Of a stretch of 64,000 bases of DNA, positions 11,071-23,599 are shown one piece after another; position 1 is the first letter of the stretch, and each line of letters starts with the position of its first letter. A program made the translations under genes and the position numbers. The stretch covers positions 6,085,694-6,149,693 of the forward strand of contig NC_053143.1 of the NCBI RefSeq assembly GCF_016808335.1. Direction: 5' to 3'. This DNA comes from Panicum virgatum. Lineage: Eukaryota; Streptophyta; Magnoliopsida; Poales; Poaceae. Under the pieces are notes generated by a model that had not been told where the DNA came from, ran no database searches, and saw only the letters and a list, made by a program, of their open reading frames with translations.

Positions 11071-12489
11071 CCCCCATATATTTCCTAGCTTCCTCCCTCC
11101 TTCGCCCTTCCTCCCTCCCGCCGTCCGTTCCCCTGCTCCCCCCACCGCTCGAGCTCCCCGAGCACCGCCGCCGTCGACGTCGCCGCCCAGAGCCCCGCCG
11201 CGCGAGCCCACGTCACCGAGCGCCGTCGTCCCTGCGAGCGCCGCCGCCGTTGACGTCCGCCGCCCTCGTCTTCGCCGCCCCCGGCCTCCACTCCGCGCGC
11301 GCATTGGTATACTAGCAAGCTGTTGTAAAAAAAAATTCGTCTTTCATCGTATTGGTATTGCGCACCGCATTGGACATGGAGGATCTGATGGTGGAGGACC
11401 TGCTGGATGATGTTGTCATTCAGATAGTGTTAGAATCGATTGATGAATGACTATCAGGAGCTAATTATTGTTTTCAGCGTCTTGAGCTTTGAAGTAATTT
11501 ATTTAAAGGTTGAGCAGTAACATGCTACCAGAAGAAATTAAGGTACTACTAATAGATGGATCACTGATCTAGCATTGTGGAACAATAACTATATAGATAA
11601 TTTTTACCAGAATTCTGGCAATTGTCGAATGTAGTAAATGTTAGCAAGGCATTAGGTATTGTTAGAAACAGAACTACCGGAAATAGGTAGCATCATATAC
11701 CTGTGAATTGTAAGTAAACCATCATGAGTTATTAATTCTTATTAGTCCATATTTGTACATATCCCGCTCATGAATTTTTTTATGAAAGGCACAGTTTTGA
11801 AAGCAGAAAAAGTAAAACACTACTCTGCTTTTCTATGTGCATGAATAGTATGCTCATCTTTTGATGGATCACGTCAAATATTGTACATGAATCTGTATTT
11901 GCAACCTTCTTTTTTTGATAGTTATTTGCAACCTTCTTGGTTAACTAGACAAAGGTGCTTTTATGTAGTCTGAGTCTGGCTGGCATGCTGTTAGCTGCAG
12001 AGGTTCAGCGAAGTTCAGGGTCAATGTCCGAAAACCAGAAGAGGGTAGTGCAGGATGTTACGGGATCCCATTGTTGACAATGAACCATTGTGGCTTCAAA
12101 CCGATGCTTTTGTGTACAAAGGTCCTTCCTAGTATTAAGAAAATTTGGCATGATGTGACTGAAAAAGTTTATTTCCACTACGCAGCATGTCGTGAAGGAG
12201 CAAATAGTTGATCAAATTCAGTTGAGGGATAATTATTTTAGCATATCTAATACTTCTTGGTATAATTAGTATTGCTTTAATTAGATGAATCTCATTACAA
12301 GCTAAAACTACATTCTTTGTGGGACAAAATTTGGATGCAAAAAACTATACTTATTTTGACATGGAGAGAGTATCATATACAACTTATGGACCCAATTCAA
12401 TAAAGCCTAGCAAGGAAGCCCCAAATTCTGGAGTGGATTATTTAGATAATTTTTTTAAGGGTTTTATTTGTATTCATATTTTAGTTACG
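11071..12489. other. GC-rich leader-like block and AT-rich spacer
   Basis: About 11090-11300 is rich in CCGCCG and open in several frames without a recognisable domain; it may be the leader or promoter region of the Ulp1-type gene downstream. From 11300 to 12489 the sequence is AT-rich and no exon is supported. Confidence 0.4.
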
Positions 12490-15400
12490 ATGGACCCGCG
12501 ACACACAGACGCGGAAGACGAACAGTTCCTGTTGAATATGATTGGCGAAGGTCATGGAGATGTCGCTGAACAAGCTGATGATGGCAGCAATACCGACATA
12601 TATTTGAATATGTCCGGTGATGGAATTGAGGCACCATCTATTCAGGATGACGCTGCTGCTAAACAAAGTGCTAATGTACATATCACAACTATACTTATTT
12701 GTAGTGACAATCATATTTTCATCTGAATCTATATGAATACTATGAATGTTTTTTATAGCCGTCTGGTTCATCGTCGCAGTAGAAAAAGACGAAGCGAGGC
12801 CCAACAAAAAAACTGGAAGGGCGGTTCATTATAACGGAAGTTGGTCCAGATGGCGAACTGATCGCTCCAGAAGCTGCCGCCAAAAAATTCATAAGACAAT
12901 CCGGATGTATTGTCAGGGACCACATCCCGATCAGCTTCAGGCTCTGGAAAGCTTCCAATCCAAGCGAGGAACGGGATGCGGTACCCGAAAGAGAAAAAGA
13001 ATGGTGCTGGCGGGAGCTTAAGAAAAACTTCACGGTTCCAGATGAATCCGAAGAGATATGCAAGCGCTGGACCCTGAGTAAGATGGCCGAACAGCTGCGA
13101 TCATTCAAGAAAATTTTGACGAAGAAATATATCAAGACCGGGACCACACCCGTATTTACCGGCGAGCTCGAAAAGCTCAGGGGTCACTGGGATGCATTTG
13201 TGGAATACAAGTCTTCAGAGCTTGGGCTTCAGAAGGTGCAGAAGGCCAAAGACAATGCCTCGAAGAAAGTGTACCATCACACTCTAGGCCAAGGAGGCTA
13301 CAAGCTTGCAGTACCCAAATTGGAGAAGATAGAGTAGGATCTGCTTGACAGAGGCATCCAACCTGCGACCATGAACTGGCCTGAAAGGTCAAGGACCTGG
13401 TTTTATGGTCACGGGGGAAACTTGGACCCAATGACTGGTGACTGCATCTATGGGCCAAACATCCAGCGAGCAGCCCAGAGACTACAGGAGGCCATACAAG
13501 CAGCGGCCGAGGGAACATTCCAGCCGGATAGAGAGAGGGACGAGCTGACTTACGCCCTTGGGAATCCAGAGCATCCGGGCCACACAAGAGGCAAAGGCGT
13601 GGTTCCGTGGAAGTATGGGTTCAGGGATTACATTGATTCATATAGAAGCCGGCAAAGAAGAAAGAATGATGAGCGGGAGCACTTGCGAAGGCTAGAGGAA
13701 CGGCTCATGTCACATGATCAAAGACTGGAGGAAGAGGTTCAACGCCAAGTGGCCGTAGCAATAAGCCAGCAACAGCAAGCGCAAACGGTGCCTCCAGAGC
13801 CTAGTGTCGCAGCCGATCACCTGTCTCAGCGGAAAAGCAGCTGTGCTTCCACAGACGTCGCCATCGCCGAGCCCACGGGGATCCAGGCCGCAGTTGAAGC
13901 GTCGGCCCCGCAGCGATTTCCAGTGGATGAGATCACCCACCGGACACCTTGTGACCTGCTGACTGCCGTTAAGAACTTAATGTTCACTATTGCGTACGGT
14001 ACCGCCATGCCAACCGAACCAGGCGACGTGTACCACGGCCAACAAATTCTGCCTAGATACACAAGAGTTGGCGTGGAGCAGGTGTGCCAGGGTTGGGAGA
14101 CGCTCGAGCTTGATATTCCTGGAGGCGATGGGGAGAGGACACTAGCAGAAGCCATTCATGGCTACATCCTATGGGATAAGCGCTACATTGTCCTAAAGTC
14201 GGATGATCAAACACCAAGACCGGCATCTCAGCATGCCTCTCCAAGACCGGCATCTCCGCAAAACTCCCCAAGGGCAGCACTGTCTCGGCAAGGTTCACCG
14301 GCACATTCTCCATCACCATCATCTCATGCGCCGATGAACACTCAAGCGTTGCCGTCGCCTCCATGGTCACCCCCTCCGCCGCCGGCAAAGAAGCAGAAAC
14401 GGCCGCCGGCAAAGAAGGTAGCTGCACCGGTTAAGGAGCCTCCAAAGAAGAAGAAGAAGAAAGGAGAAGAAAACCAAGGAGGCTCCTATTAAACCCTGGG
14501 ACATGAGCCTTGAAGAATGCGATTGGATAACTCAAGAAAGAGTTAAAGAGCACTTCAAGCCGAAGCCGAAGCCGGAGCCCGAGAAAGTGATAAATCCGAT
14601 AGATTTGAAATTTTTTAAGGGAATGTGCGAAGCAAATAAGAGAAAATTCATTCCGAGAGACCCCCCTTCAGACTACGAACGCACAATTATCAAAACTACT
14701 GAGAAAAAGAAGAGACAATCAAAGTCGTCGTCGTCCGACGTTCCACAGCTCGGAGCCCAAAAGAAACAATCAATAGAGCCTCTCGTAGTGGGACAGACGA
14801 CGCATGAACAAGACTTTGTTACATTTCTGAAAGAATCAAACCTGACGGCCGCTCAGATTGCAGGGGGAGAAGATATTCCAAAGGCCGATGTGGTCGTCAA
14901 ATGGATGTTTGAGATCGGCAAAACTCTTGTACCCCCCGAAGTAGTGTCTATGCTTCCAACGCAAATGTATAAGCTGCACCAGCACTACATGCGTGCGATG
15001 GCCGATTGCATCTTCATGCAGGGCGCAAAGATTAAAGATGACGATTTCTTACGGGGGGAGGCCATTATATGGATAAACTGGGAAGAAATTTACCAACTAT
15101 TCCATCAGGAGGCCCTCGACATCTCTATGGTCGGCTTGTGGGTTCTGTACTCTCCTTACGTATTGTTTTGCATGATCTCAACATACTGATCTCTTGATTT
15201 ATTCGGTATCATGTAGAATGGAGATACATACTTGCAGAAGAAAGGGATACTCTCACCTCGGCTTCATCGATCCAATTACTTGTAATTGGAGGCTTCTACG
15301 TTACAATCCCGATGACATATTCCAAAACTTGTTCAAGTACATAAGCGTTCATCACAACAAGCAAATGATATTGTTTCCTTACAACTTTGCGTGAGTGATT

Positions 15401-16183
15401 CCTTCCGTCTAACTCTTTCTATTCTATAATCGAATTGTTTAAACCTTAACTACCAAGAACTGCCTCCGTATAATCTTGCAGTGAACACTTTGTCCTAATT
15501 GTCATAATTCCCGAGAAGAGCCTACTCGTGGTTATGGACTCATTGAGGAGACCTCCAGAACAATACGAAAATCTTCTTAACATGATGAAAAAGTAATTCT
15601 ACCACTACTCCGTCCATGACCGATAATTTGAATCACTTTGTTACTTGACTATAATTGTTCTAATCATGGACAGGGTTTGGAAAGAATTCGCTAAAAATCA
15701 TCCAGGCAAATTTGACAAGGAATTGAAGATCAAGACAGATTTTCCGGTACGCGCTTGGATGATTCGTTGCACGATTCATTAGTTTTATTATATATTCATG
15801 TAAATACCTGATAATTTCTTCTCTCTTAAAGTGTATGAGGCAGAAACCAGGCATTGTATTGTGCGCATACTATGTATGCGAGAACATCCATGGTCTGGTA
15901 GGTCCTCCAAAGGGCTGGACAGATTGGGAGGAGGAAGTAAATAAAAAAACTTGTTAATATTTGAACTCGTATTTTAATTAGTCGAAATTAATTATCCCCT
16001 TTTTCCATAGGTCGGGGAGATGCGCGATAAACTCATACCGGAGGAAAAGATTATGGCGATTCAAGAACAATTCTCCGGATTTATTGTTGAGCAAGTCCTC
16101 GATCCAAAAGGCGAATTCTACTATGATGGAATATCTAATATTGACAATCACAGCAAATATGACAATATACGCGTATATATGTA
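12490..16183 (+). pseudogene. CACTA second gene: Transposase_24-like region plus Ulp1-type cysteine protease
   Basis: A spliced gene of the kind carried by grass CACTA elements. Exon 1 (12490-12675, ATG chosen because it opens an acidic N-terminus and ends at a good GT donor) joins in phase to exon 2 from 12759. Exon 2 has a plant-transposase (Transposase_24/En-Spm) region about 12830-13700, then a Pro/Lys-rich linker. A C48-protease-like part follows in small exons near 15217-15390, 15481-15593, 15675-15747, 15833-15937 and 16011-16183. Candidate catalytic residues are His in EHFVLIVI, Asp in VVMDS and Cys in VLCAYYVCE. Breaks: TAG at 12780-12782 and TAG at 13335-13337 in frame, and a frameshift in the AAG-rich run just before 14490. 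No intact protein is expected. Confidence 0.8.
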
Positions 16184-16642
16184 ATTAAGAACGAATATAA
16201 CTATGTAAATATATATGTGTGTCTATGTATTAAATTTCTATTTATGAGTATGTATGTATGTATTAAATTTCCAAAAGGCGAATTCTACTATGTAATTAAG
16301 AACGAATATACCTATGCAAATATGATGGAGTATGTATGTATTATATATATAAGCACTCCAATAATATATATGTGTATATATATATATTTATATAATATTG
16401 GTCCTAGACATTTTCATATGTAAAGGAATTCACATGTATAGATATGTGTATACATATATATATAAGTGAATTAATTTATATATGAAAACTATCTAGAACA
16501 AATATTATATAAGTAACTATATATATGTATATATTAGTGGAGATCATACACACTGAATTCCAATACATAAGTTTAATTGAAATGCAAAAGTATAATTGAA
16601 ATAGAAAAAGAATTGAGAAAAAAAAACATGAAAAAAAAGAGA

Positions 16643-16839
16643 CCTTTTGTCCCGGTTGGTAACACCAACCGGGACAAAAGGGTGTGCCAGCCACGTGGGC
16701 GCTGACTGCATCTTTTGTCCCGGTTGCCACACCCGGGACAAAAGGGCACCCCCTTTTGTCCCGGACAGGCGTTCCCGGTTGGGAAACCGGGACAACAGCG
16801 GTTTCCCAACCGGGACAAATCAACATTTTTGTAGTAGTG
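16643..16839. repeat. 3' terminal region of the right CACTA element
   Basis: Paired TTTTGTCCCGGTTGG and CCAACCGGGACAAAA motifs, repeated and inverted, end at GTAGTAGTG (16831-16839). Reading frames here are artefacts of the repeat. The preceding 16184-16642 is AT-rich with TATATA runs and holds no gene. Confidence 0.85.
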
Positions 16840-17926
16840 GTGGGATCCTGTGGGACGGTGGGATCCCCCGCGGGAGGCTTGGCTGTGATTGCGAGTCTGC
16901 GAGCAGTAAGGTTGACTTGTTGCATGATGTTATTAAGCAAGGCCAATATCAAAAATGATGCTTTGATCAGAAAAACAAGGGGCCAAAAGATGCAGTTAAG
17001 TGACGAGTACATAAACCAATCTCCTGGGTTTTTTTTCAATTTATTAGATGCAAAACTGTACAGTGCACATCGGAGGCAAAATGGTCTTTCGCCCTTGACA
17101 TAACACTAAAAATAGATGCTAGTGTCAAATTGGAAACTAACTTTAAATTTAGTGTCAAATAAGGAAGATTCAGCTTTAAAGGGTCAAAGAAGTAATAAGC
17201 AACTTTGATAGTGTCAAATAAGGTATTTTCTCGGTACTCTCTCTACACACTGGTTGGAGATCAAAGGATCACACCAAAGAAACTGGTGCTCCCCACTTGC
17301 GGTCCTCCCCCACCGAGAGAGAGAGGCGACCGAGGGGGCGATGCGTCTTATCACCGGCGAGGCCGCCGTTCCCTTCCATCTCCGGCATCCGTCTGGCCAT
17401 GGGACGGTGGGGGAACGGTGGCTCTCCAACTGGTGAGGTAGAATAGGTCCCTGTAGTTCTAGGGTTCCATTTCTCAGCATCGCTTGCAAGGTGAGGGCGG
17501 TGACACTACAGTGGAATAAGGTCCTCCGGCTCTTCCTCAACCTCATTGTCCTCCGCTCCGAGGCCGGCGATGAGCTTGTGGGGTTCGTCCTCATCGGATT
17601 TGGAGACCACGCGGGTGCTTTAGATCCAGGCGAGGCTTGTGCAGGAGCGTGCCATTGGCCGGTGATGGCGGCGGCCCAGGGTCTTCGTTCTTGCTCTTTG
17701 TCTGAGTTGATGCTTGCCTTGTTGGTTTTGATGCTACTGTGGATTGAAGTGGATGGGTGTGAGGCGTGGGGAGTGCCAGATCGGGAGGTTTGGCGGCTGC
17801 TATTCTTTCAACGGAGATCTTTTATTTGCAGCTTTCCAATTTCGTGTCCAATCTTCAATCTGGGGAACAGTGAATGGAGGTTGGCTGCTTCGATGTGCAA
17901 AGTTGTGAGCGGCAGGGCGGAGTCAC
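16840..17926. other. Unassigned sequence with a long open frame
   Basis: Starts immediately after the CACTA terminus. About 17270-17930 becomes GC-rich and open on the plus strand (17491-17931), but the translation shows no domain, and its last bases overlap the LTR-like start at 17927. It could be part of a transposon leader or a degraded gene; I cannot decide. Confidence 0.3.
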
Positions 17927-20168
17927 TGTAACACCCGTATTTTCAAATTAGGAGCCTAAATAAATTTAATTAGGTTTGTTAAAGGTTCGATAAGGTTTTA
18001 TTTAATTTCTTCTTGAATTTAGAGCATTTGTCAGGAATCAAATAAATTATTTAGCCATAAAATAAATATAAGGAAAATAGGTTTGTGCATCTCATGCTGG
18101 TTTGCATCTTTATTTGCTTGTTGTTCAACTTAAATTCAAATCTTTGAGTTTGAATTTAAATTGAAAGCGTTTGAATCGTTTTGGGAAATGGAAAATCCTT
18201 TCTCTTTCTCCCTCTCTTTCAGCCCAGCCCATCTTTTTTTTTCTTTTTCCCCCGCGGCCCCGAAAACTCTTTTCCGCGGCCCGTTTTTCGCCTCCCGGCC
18301 TAGTCTGGCCCAACGCCCCTCTCCCCTCCCTGTCTCACCGCCAGGCGGGACCCGCCCATCGGATCTTCCGTCTTCCTCGCGTCGTGCCCAGGAAGGACTC
18401 CGAGTCTGACCCGAGTCCGTGCGCGCCGCCGCGCCCCCCCCCCCCCCTTGGGCCCGCACGTCCAGGCGCCAGGTCGCCCCTATAAAAGGAACCCGAGACC
18501 CCCTTGACCTCGCCAAACCCGCAGCCATCGTTTTTCCCTCGCGCAAACCCTAGCCGCCGCCTTTGTCGAGAGCACGGAGCTCCACGCCGCGCCACCGCCC
18601 CGCTTTGCCTTCTCGACAACATCATAGCCCCAGAGCTTCTATGTGGTGAGAGCAAGCCCTCCGACCCCTTCTCTCTCTCTCTTTTCCTCTCGCGCGCGTG
18701 TATTAGCTCGCCGGAGCTCCGCTCCGCCGTTGCGATAGGTCTCCGCTGCCCTAGCGTCCTCCAAAACCCCCCTAATTGAGTTCGCGAAACCGCAAGCTCG
18801 CTAACCGTGCAACCCGCACTCGAAAAGAGCCCCGGACGGCCGTTTTGGCCAAGTCCGGCGATGCGCCGCCGCCGCAGCTTCGCCGCCGGCGCTCTGCGCC
18901 GCCGCCAGCGCCGCCCGCTCGCCCCAAACCGCCCAGGCCGTCCGATCTCGATCCAAGGGTCTAGATTAGATCCCATCTAAGTCAACCAAGCCCTTACCGG
19001 TCAACCCAAGGAAATTTTGCAAAAGAGTCCCTCTTTTTTATCAAATTTAACCCGCCGCCCTCAGCAGTTCAAAAGAATTTACGATAAAGCCCTTTCTTTT
19101 ATGTTTTAGCCCCTGCGTATAGGATTTAATTATGTTTTAGCCCTTAGATCTTGTTTTAGCCATAACTTTTCCATTTTAGATCCGTTTTTGATGATCTTTA
19201 CGCTCACGCGATCGTTGCAACGAGTAGTATAGTTTAGTAACCTCTTTTTGTACTGTTTATGTTGTCTGGGGTACTGTTTCTTATTGTTTGTACTTGTTTG
19301 TTTGTATGTGCGTGTTCGATGCGATAGACGATCCGCAGTTCGAGGACAGCAGCAAGATAAGGGCTTCGGAGGGCCGGACCAGCAGCAGTTTAAGGAAGGC
19401 AAGTGGACCCTTGATCATATTTTTGACCCATGAAATCACTAAATCTATCACATTTACTTTTATGTACATGTATGTGTCTATAATATGATGGGAACCGAGT
19501 TAAGGACATGCCTAGTATTGTTTACCTTATTCCTTGATCAACTTGGGTTTAATTTCATGTTGGGTAGCTATGCTAGTTGCTATACTTTGAGTTATGGTTG
19601 GTTAATGATGATACAAATGCTATACTTGTTTACTTCATGTTCATGATGGCTTAATGTTGTTAATCAAGATCATATGGGTTAATTGGAACATGGAGAACCA
19701 CCCAGGAAAACAGTGCAACCACAATACTATATGGCTCTGGTCTTGGCTAAGTAACTAGATGATCTATATGTCGTGCTGGGGCGTTTGATTGGTGGATTTT
19801 TCGGGTTATCGTGCTTTGAGGAGCGGGTGAAGGAAGCTTCGTCTTCTGAGGCACCGCAGAAAAAGGGACCAGTGCGTACATATAGTAATTCTTTGGAAAA
19901 GCCTTGTAGTGAATCCCTAGCCACTCACCAAAGGAAGTGTTTAAGGGCTTTGCAAACCCGGGCGACATGGGAAACACGAGTTGTGGGTAAAGTGTACAAC
20001 CTCTGCAGAGTGTAAAACTAACCGGTTAGCCGTGCTCACGGTCACCTCGGCGTGTCGTTGACGAAGACCAGTAGCTACAGTAGGGGTCTTGATGTTAATC
20101 TCGTTTTCATCAGGGTCCTTTCCACAAGAAAGGATTGTACTGTGCTTATTCCCTTTTAATATATGGTA
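17927..20168 (+). mobile_element. Probable long LTR or LTR fragment of a gypsy-type retrotransposon
   Basis: Begins TGTAACACCCG, a common start of long grass LTRs, includes a TATAAAAGG box at about 18481-18489 followed by a GC-rich leader, and contains stretches I recognise as repeated in grass genomes (for example AACCACCCAGGAAAACAGTG near 19690 and CCTCTGCAGAGTGTAAAAC near 20000). It may end in TACA at 20168. No matching second LTR, primer site or coding region is present and no 5-bp duplication was found, so a solo or truncated LTR is most likely. Confidence 0.55.
18481..18489 (+). promoter_or_regulatory. TATA box of the LTR-like sequence
   Basis: TATAAAAGG lies about 550 bp into the LTR-like sequence, followed by a GC-rich leader with CAAACCCTAG-type motifs, the arrangement expected of an LTR promoter. 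Inferred from sequence only. Confidence 0.45.
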
Positions 20169-20556
20169 CATCCTTCTCGCAAAAACAAAAAATGGAGAGA
20201 GATCAAACGATCGTTGACCCTGTACTGGTTAGGGAGGAAATTCACGCACAGTAATTTTCTGAGTCTGGGTAAACAGATTACCCACAAGCAGATGAATTTT
20301 TTTTTTGAGAAATGATGAAAGCCGAAACATAGGCAAGCATCCAAATATCACAGCACTTCATCTTCATCATAGGGACATAACAAGTAAAGAACTAAGATCA
20401 TAAACATAGATGTCAGGTAAAACAGAGCTTTCCAGAATCCATAAGTTCAAAGCATTTGGTGCACTTTAGACCAAATCACAAGCATATAGACAAATTCGTA
20501 TCAAGACCTGCCCCAAGACTTGAATACCATCATCTTGATGATCTAAGACTGAGAAA

Positions 20557-20690
20557 CCTTGAGTGACAAAAGGTGTCACCAAAGTTCCAGTGGCATCACC
20601 GACTACCAATTAATGAAGCAATCCCTTGAGTGACAAAATGTGTCACCAAAGTTCCAGTGGCATCACCGACTACCAATTGATGAAGTAATT
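20557..20690. repeat. 67-bp tandem duplication
   Basis: CCTTGAGTGACAAAA starts at 20557 and again at 20624; the two 67-bp copies differ at only a few positions. The surrounding 20169-21010 shows no gene. Confidence 0.85.
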
Positions 20691-21019
20691 ATACCTGGCC
20701 TCGCTCAAGTCATGGGGGTACGACGACGAACACCAATGAGAAAAAAAGGGTTTGGTATTTGTGTCTGGGTAAGGTCCAGCAATACATGTCATCATGTATT
20801 ACCCTGAGCACCCCTCTTCAACTGATCAAAAGCTTGACTTTATTGAAATCGAAGTCAGTATTGCACTAGCTTGATAGACTGCTATCAGGGTCAAAATGAG
20901 CTTCCATTATCATTTCCATTACTGCATTTCATAGCTTTACCCATGTGTGCATCAACTCCCATGCACCCAATGCAACTTACAACGGACTGTGTATTCAGCT
21001 GGCTTTAAGCACCATGGTG

Positions 21020-21200
21020 TCTAGGGCTGGAAAAAAAGCTCGCGGCTCGAAGCTCAGCTCGGGCTCGGAGCGGCTCGGCTCGGCTCGGAGCGGCTCGCGA
21101 GCTAAAAACGAGCCGAGCCGAGCCTCTTTTCTCGGCTCGCTAAAACACCAAGCCGAGCCGAGCTGGCTCGCTCTGGCTCGCGAGCCGGCTCGCGAGTTGA
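21020..21200. repeat. GGCTCG/CGAGCC-rich inverted repeat element
   Basis: Preceded by TAGGGCTGGAAAA, then alternating GGCTCG and CGAGCC motifs that can pair with each other. Similar blocks occur at 40890-41045 and 55225-55370, which suggests a small dispersed element with subterminal CTCG repeats. Clear target duplications were not identified. Confidence 0.6.
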
Positions 21201-21389
21201 GGTCAAACCAGCCCAAGCCAGCCCACCAAAGCCCAATAGCTAAACCCTAAGTCCCTAACGCCCCCCTTCTCAACCCCATCCGCGGACCAGGTCACCAGGC
21301 GCAGGCGCAGCCTCACGCAGCCGCGGCAGCCACCACCCGCTGTCCGCTCCCCGGTTCCCCCATCCCGGCCGTCCCCCAGGCGCGGAGGT

Positions 21390-21732
21390 GCCCGACGCCG
21401 GCCTTCCTCTCGGACGTCGGCGTCGGCCGCGACCCCGCCGGCATCAAGTACTACGCCCGCGTCGCATCCAACCTCGCGGGCACCGGCGGCCTCCGCGACT
21501 TCCTCCTCGCCGCTGAGGGCCTCCGCGCAGCCGCGGGCGACGACCCCAGCTCCAGACCGCGTAGTGCCGGCGGCCGCCGCCAGACGCTGGACTTCCTCGA
21601 CCTGAAGCCACCGAGGCGCCGACCGCCGCCCAACTCCCACTTCATCCTCGACGGCTCGACCCCAAGCTGCGCCTGAACTTCCCGAGACTTTGCGTGCGTT
21701 CCCTTGAGCAGTGCCAGTCCCTCAAACAGGTA
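21390..21732 (+). pseudogene. Fragment of an unidentified host gene
   Basis: One plus-strand frame from about 21404 reads like real protein (acidic and hydrophobic residues alternating, containing DPAGIKYYARVASNLAG) although the surrounding DNA is GC-rich and biased. That frame stops near 21676, but a neighbouring frame continues with a protein-like stretch ending at a good splice donor, CAAACAG|GTACCG (donor at 21730). This suggests a first exon with a frameshift. I do not recognise the family and see no continuation downstream. Confidence 0.4.
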
Positions 21733-22293
21733 CCGCATGCACTGCTGGCCTGGCTGTGGTTTGGTTTGTTGGTTGCGGCCGGAGGTCAGGTGATTAGAAC
21801 CTGATGATAGCGTAAATCTCTGTAACTGCTTCACTGAATTGTTGCCATCAAAGTTACTGCTAGTAGTAATGCAGTGTGTTTGACGAAAGAATCATCAGAG
21901 GGTGTGAAAGTAGTAGGAGTGATAATTAATGAGGTTTTTACTGACGCACAATGCTGTTTCTGCATGTGGGATAGCGACAAGGGCGTGGCCTGGGACCGGG
22001 GGGACGTGCAGGCCGGCAACGGGGAGGAAGCAGGAGTGGCAGCAGAACGAGACGCCGACGACGCAGTTGAGGCCGCAGGAGGAGACGCGGCCCTGAACGA
22101 ACCCACCGCCCCAGGAGACGAGTCTACGTCGTTTGCCGTTGCCATCTGTACTCTTCGGCTATACAGGTACTTTAATAAGAAAACAAAATCATTTAGAGTC
22201 TGCAAGAATATCTTGATTCATTCTTCTGCACTGACTAGTATAAAGTAATTTGAGATGCTTTCTTATTTTGCCCAGTAGCAATATGTTTAGCTC

Positions 22294-22620
22294 TTGGGTA
22301 TGGAATTTACTGTGCAAGGGAAGAGTAATGAAAGTGAGGGGACTGATTCAGAGAGTAATTCATTTGACAAGAACGATGAGATGTCTGAGGATGAGTTGAT
22401 AGTGCTAGGTGGGAAAGGTGCTGCTGAATCTGATGGTGGAAGTGGAAAAAGAGGCAAGAAAAGGCGCAGGGGGTGAAGAAGAAGGTTAAGGTGCAAGGGG
22501 AAGGGGGCAGCAGTAACAAATCCAAAGTTTGGGATGTCTTTGATAAGGTGACTATGCCAGATCCCGAATGAGAAGGGAAAAATGTTATCAAAGCCCATTT
22601 TGATTCGATTAGCTGAAAAT
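22294..22620 (+). pseudogene. Fragment resembling the N-terminal BED region of a hAT transposase
   Basis: The frame from 22294 is acidic, then Lys/Arg-rich. After a frame change near 22474 it contains SNKSKVWDVFDKVTMPDPE, which looks like the start of a BED-type zinc finger (the aromatic W...F spacing), and then stops without the cysteine and histidine ligands. About 22640-22740 repeats AAATGTTGAA-like words. The piece just upstream (21874-22248) is open but unrecognised. Confidence 0.4.
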
Positions 22621-22859
22621 AGAGATAAATTTGACGTTCAATATTTTTTTAAACATGTTCAACATTTGATGTTAAAATGTTGAAATTGCAAAGATGAAAT
22701 GTTGAATCTATAAACACCAAATGTTGAAAAGCTATATTCAAAATGTTGAATTAATCCGCACGATCAGGACCTTCTCCGGTGGCTTCGACGGCGAAGCGGG
22801 TGGCACGAGGCAGGGGGCGGTGCGCACGCAGGCGTGAAAAAGATAATGGCAGCACGGGG

Positions 22860-23130
22860 CTGTGCACAGGGGCCAGAGGCCGGCCCCACGGCTGGCTGCA
22901 GCCTGCAGGGCGCAGTGGCCAAAGGCCGGCCGCACTGCTGGCTGCGGGGCGCAGGGGCCAAAGGCCAGCCACACGGCCAAGGGCGGCGATGCGCACGGGC
23001 CGGCAGCGGCGGTGCGCAGGGGCCAGAGGCCGCGCGGCGCGGCTAGGAGCGGCGGCACATAGGGCCGGAGGCCGGTGGGCGCGGCCAGGAGCAGCGGTGC
23101 GACTTGCGAGGACCCGCGGCGCAGCCAATG
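22860..23130. repeat. GC-rich degenerate minisatellite
   Basis: The word GCGCAGGGGCCAGAGGCCGG recurs in variant forms near 22862, 22911, 22950, 23011 and 23052. All long reading frames over 22750-23250 on both strands are explained by this repeat. Confidence 0.6.
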
Positions 23131-23599
23131 GCGGCAGCGGCGCATGTGCAGGTAGGAGGAGGAGGAGGCATCGGCTGCTAGGGTTGAGAAGACGATCTAA
23201 TGGCTGTTCATCCATGCACGAATCTGAAACACTGCAAGATAAGTTATAAAAATTCTTGCAGAAGATAGATAGGTTTCACGCCCCCCCCCCCCCCAAAAGA
23301 AAAATTTCAGTACCCCCGTCCATATATCCCAGCACATAAAAGATTGACGGCCCACCGGCTAGCTGCCCTAGTTGTCGTTTGACGTTTCGTTTCCTGCTAA
23401 TCTGCTAGCGTCTGAGCGTCTACCGCGCGTCGCCGAGTCCCGGAGTCCGCGACTCTCCGCTTGACCGCCTCCCGACGTCCGGACGGCGGACACCAGCGCC
23501 CAGCTGCCGACGTGGCGACGCCGCGATGCGCGACGGGACGACCAACGAGGCGACGACGGCAACTCGGCAAGCAGTTGCGGCCGCCGAGTTAGAGTGCCG

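Larger units (their letters stand above)
8310..16839 (+). mobile_element. Right CACTA (En/Spm) element, 5' end missing
   Basis: The element ends at 16839 with TTTTTGTAGTAGTG, preceded by an array of TTTTGTCCCGG / CCGGGACAAAA inverted repeats (about 16643-16820). Two genes in the same direction fit an autonomous CACTA layout: a TNP2-like gene (8327-10273) and a Transposase_24/Ulp1-type gene (12490-16183). A second TTTTGTCCCGGGTGG array at 10905-11070 lies between them, so two elements may be fused here. No CACTACTAC start was found; the left end appears truncated where it meets the left-hand element. Confidence 0.6.

Noticed and set aside
16184..16560. Reading frame at 16217-16423 as a small gene.
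   Set aside because: AT-rich TATATG repeats give Tyr/Ile/Cys/Met-rich translation; no signals.
16476..17103. Overlapping open frames of 80-187 codons across 16476-17103, on both strands.
   Set aside because: They are explained by the TTTTGTCCCGG inverted repeats of the CACTA terminus.
22738..23249. Open frames of more than 130 codons on both strands.
   Set aside because: A degenerate GC-rich minisatellite accounts for them; no conserved motif.
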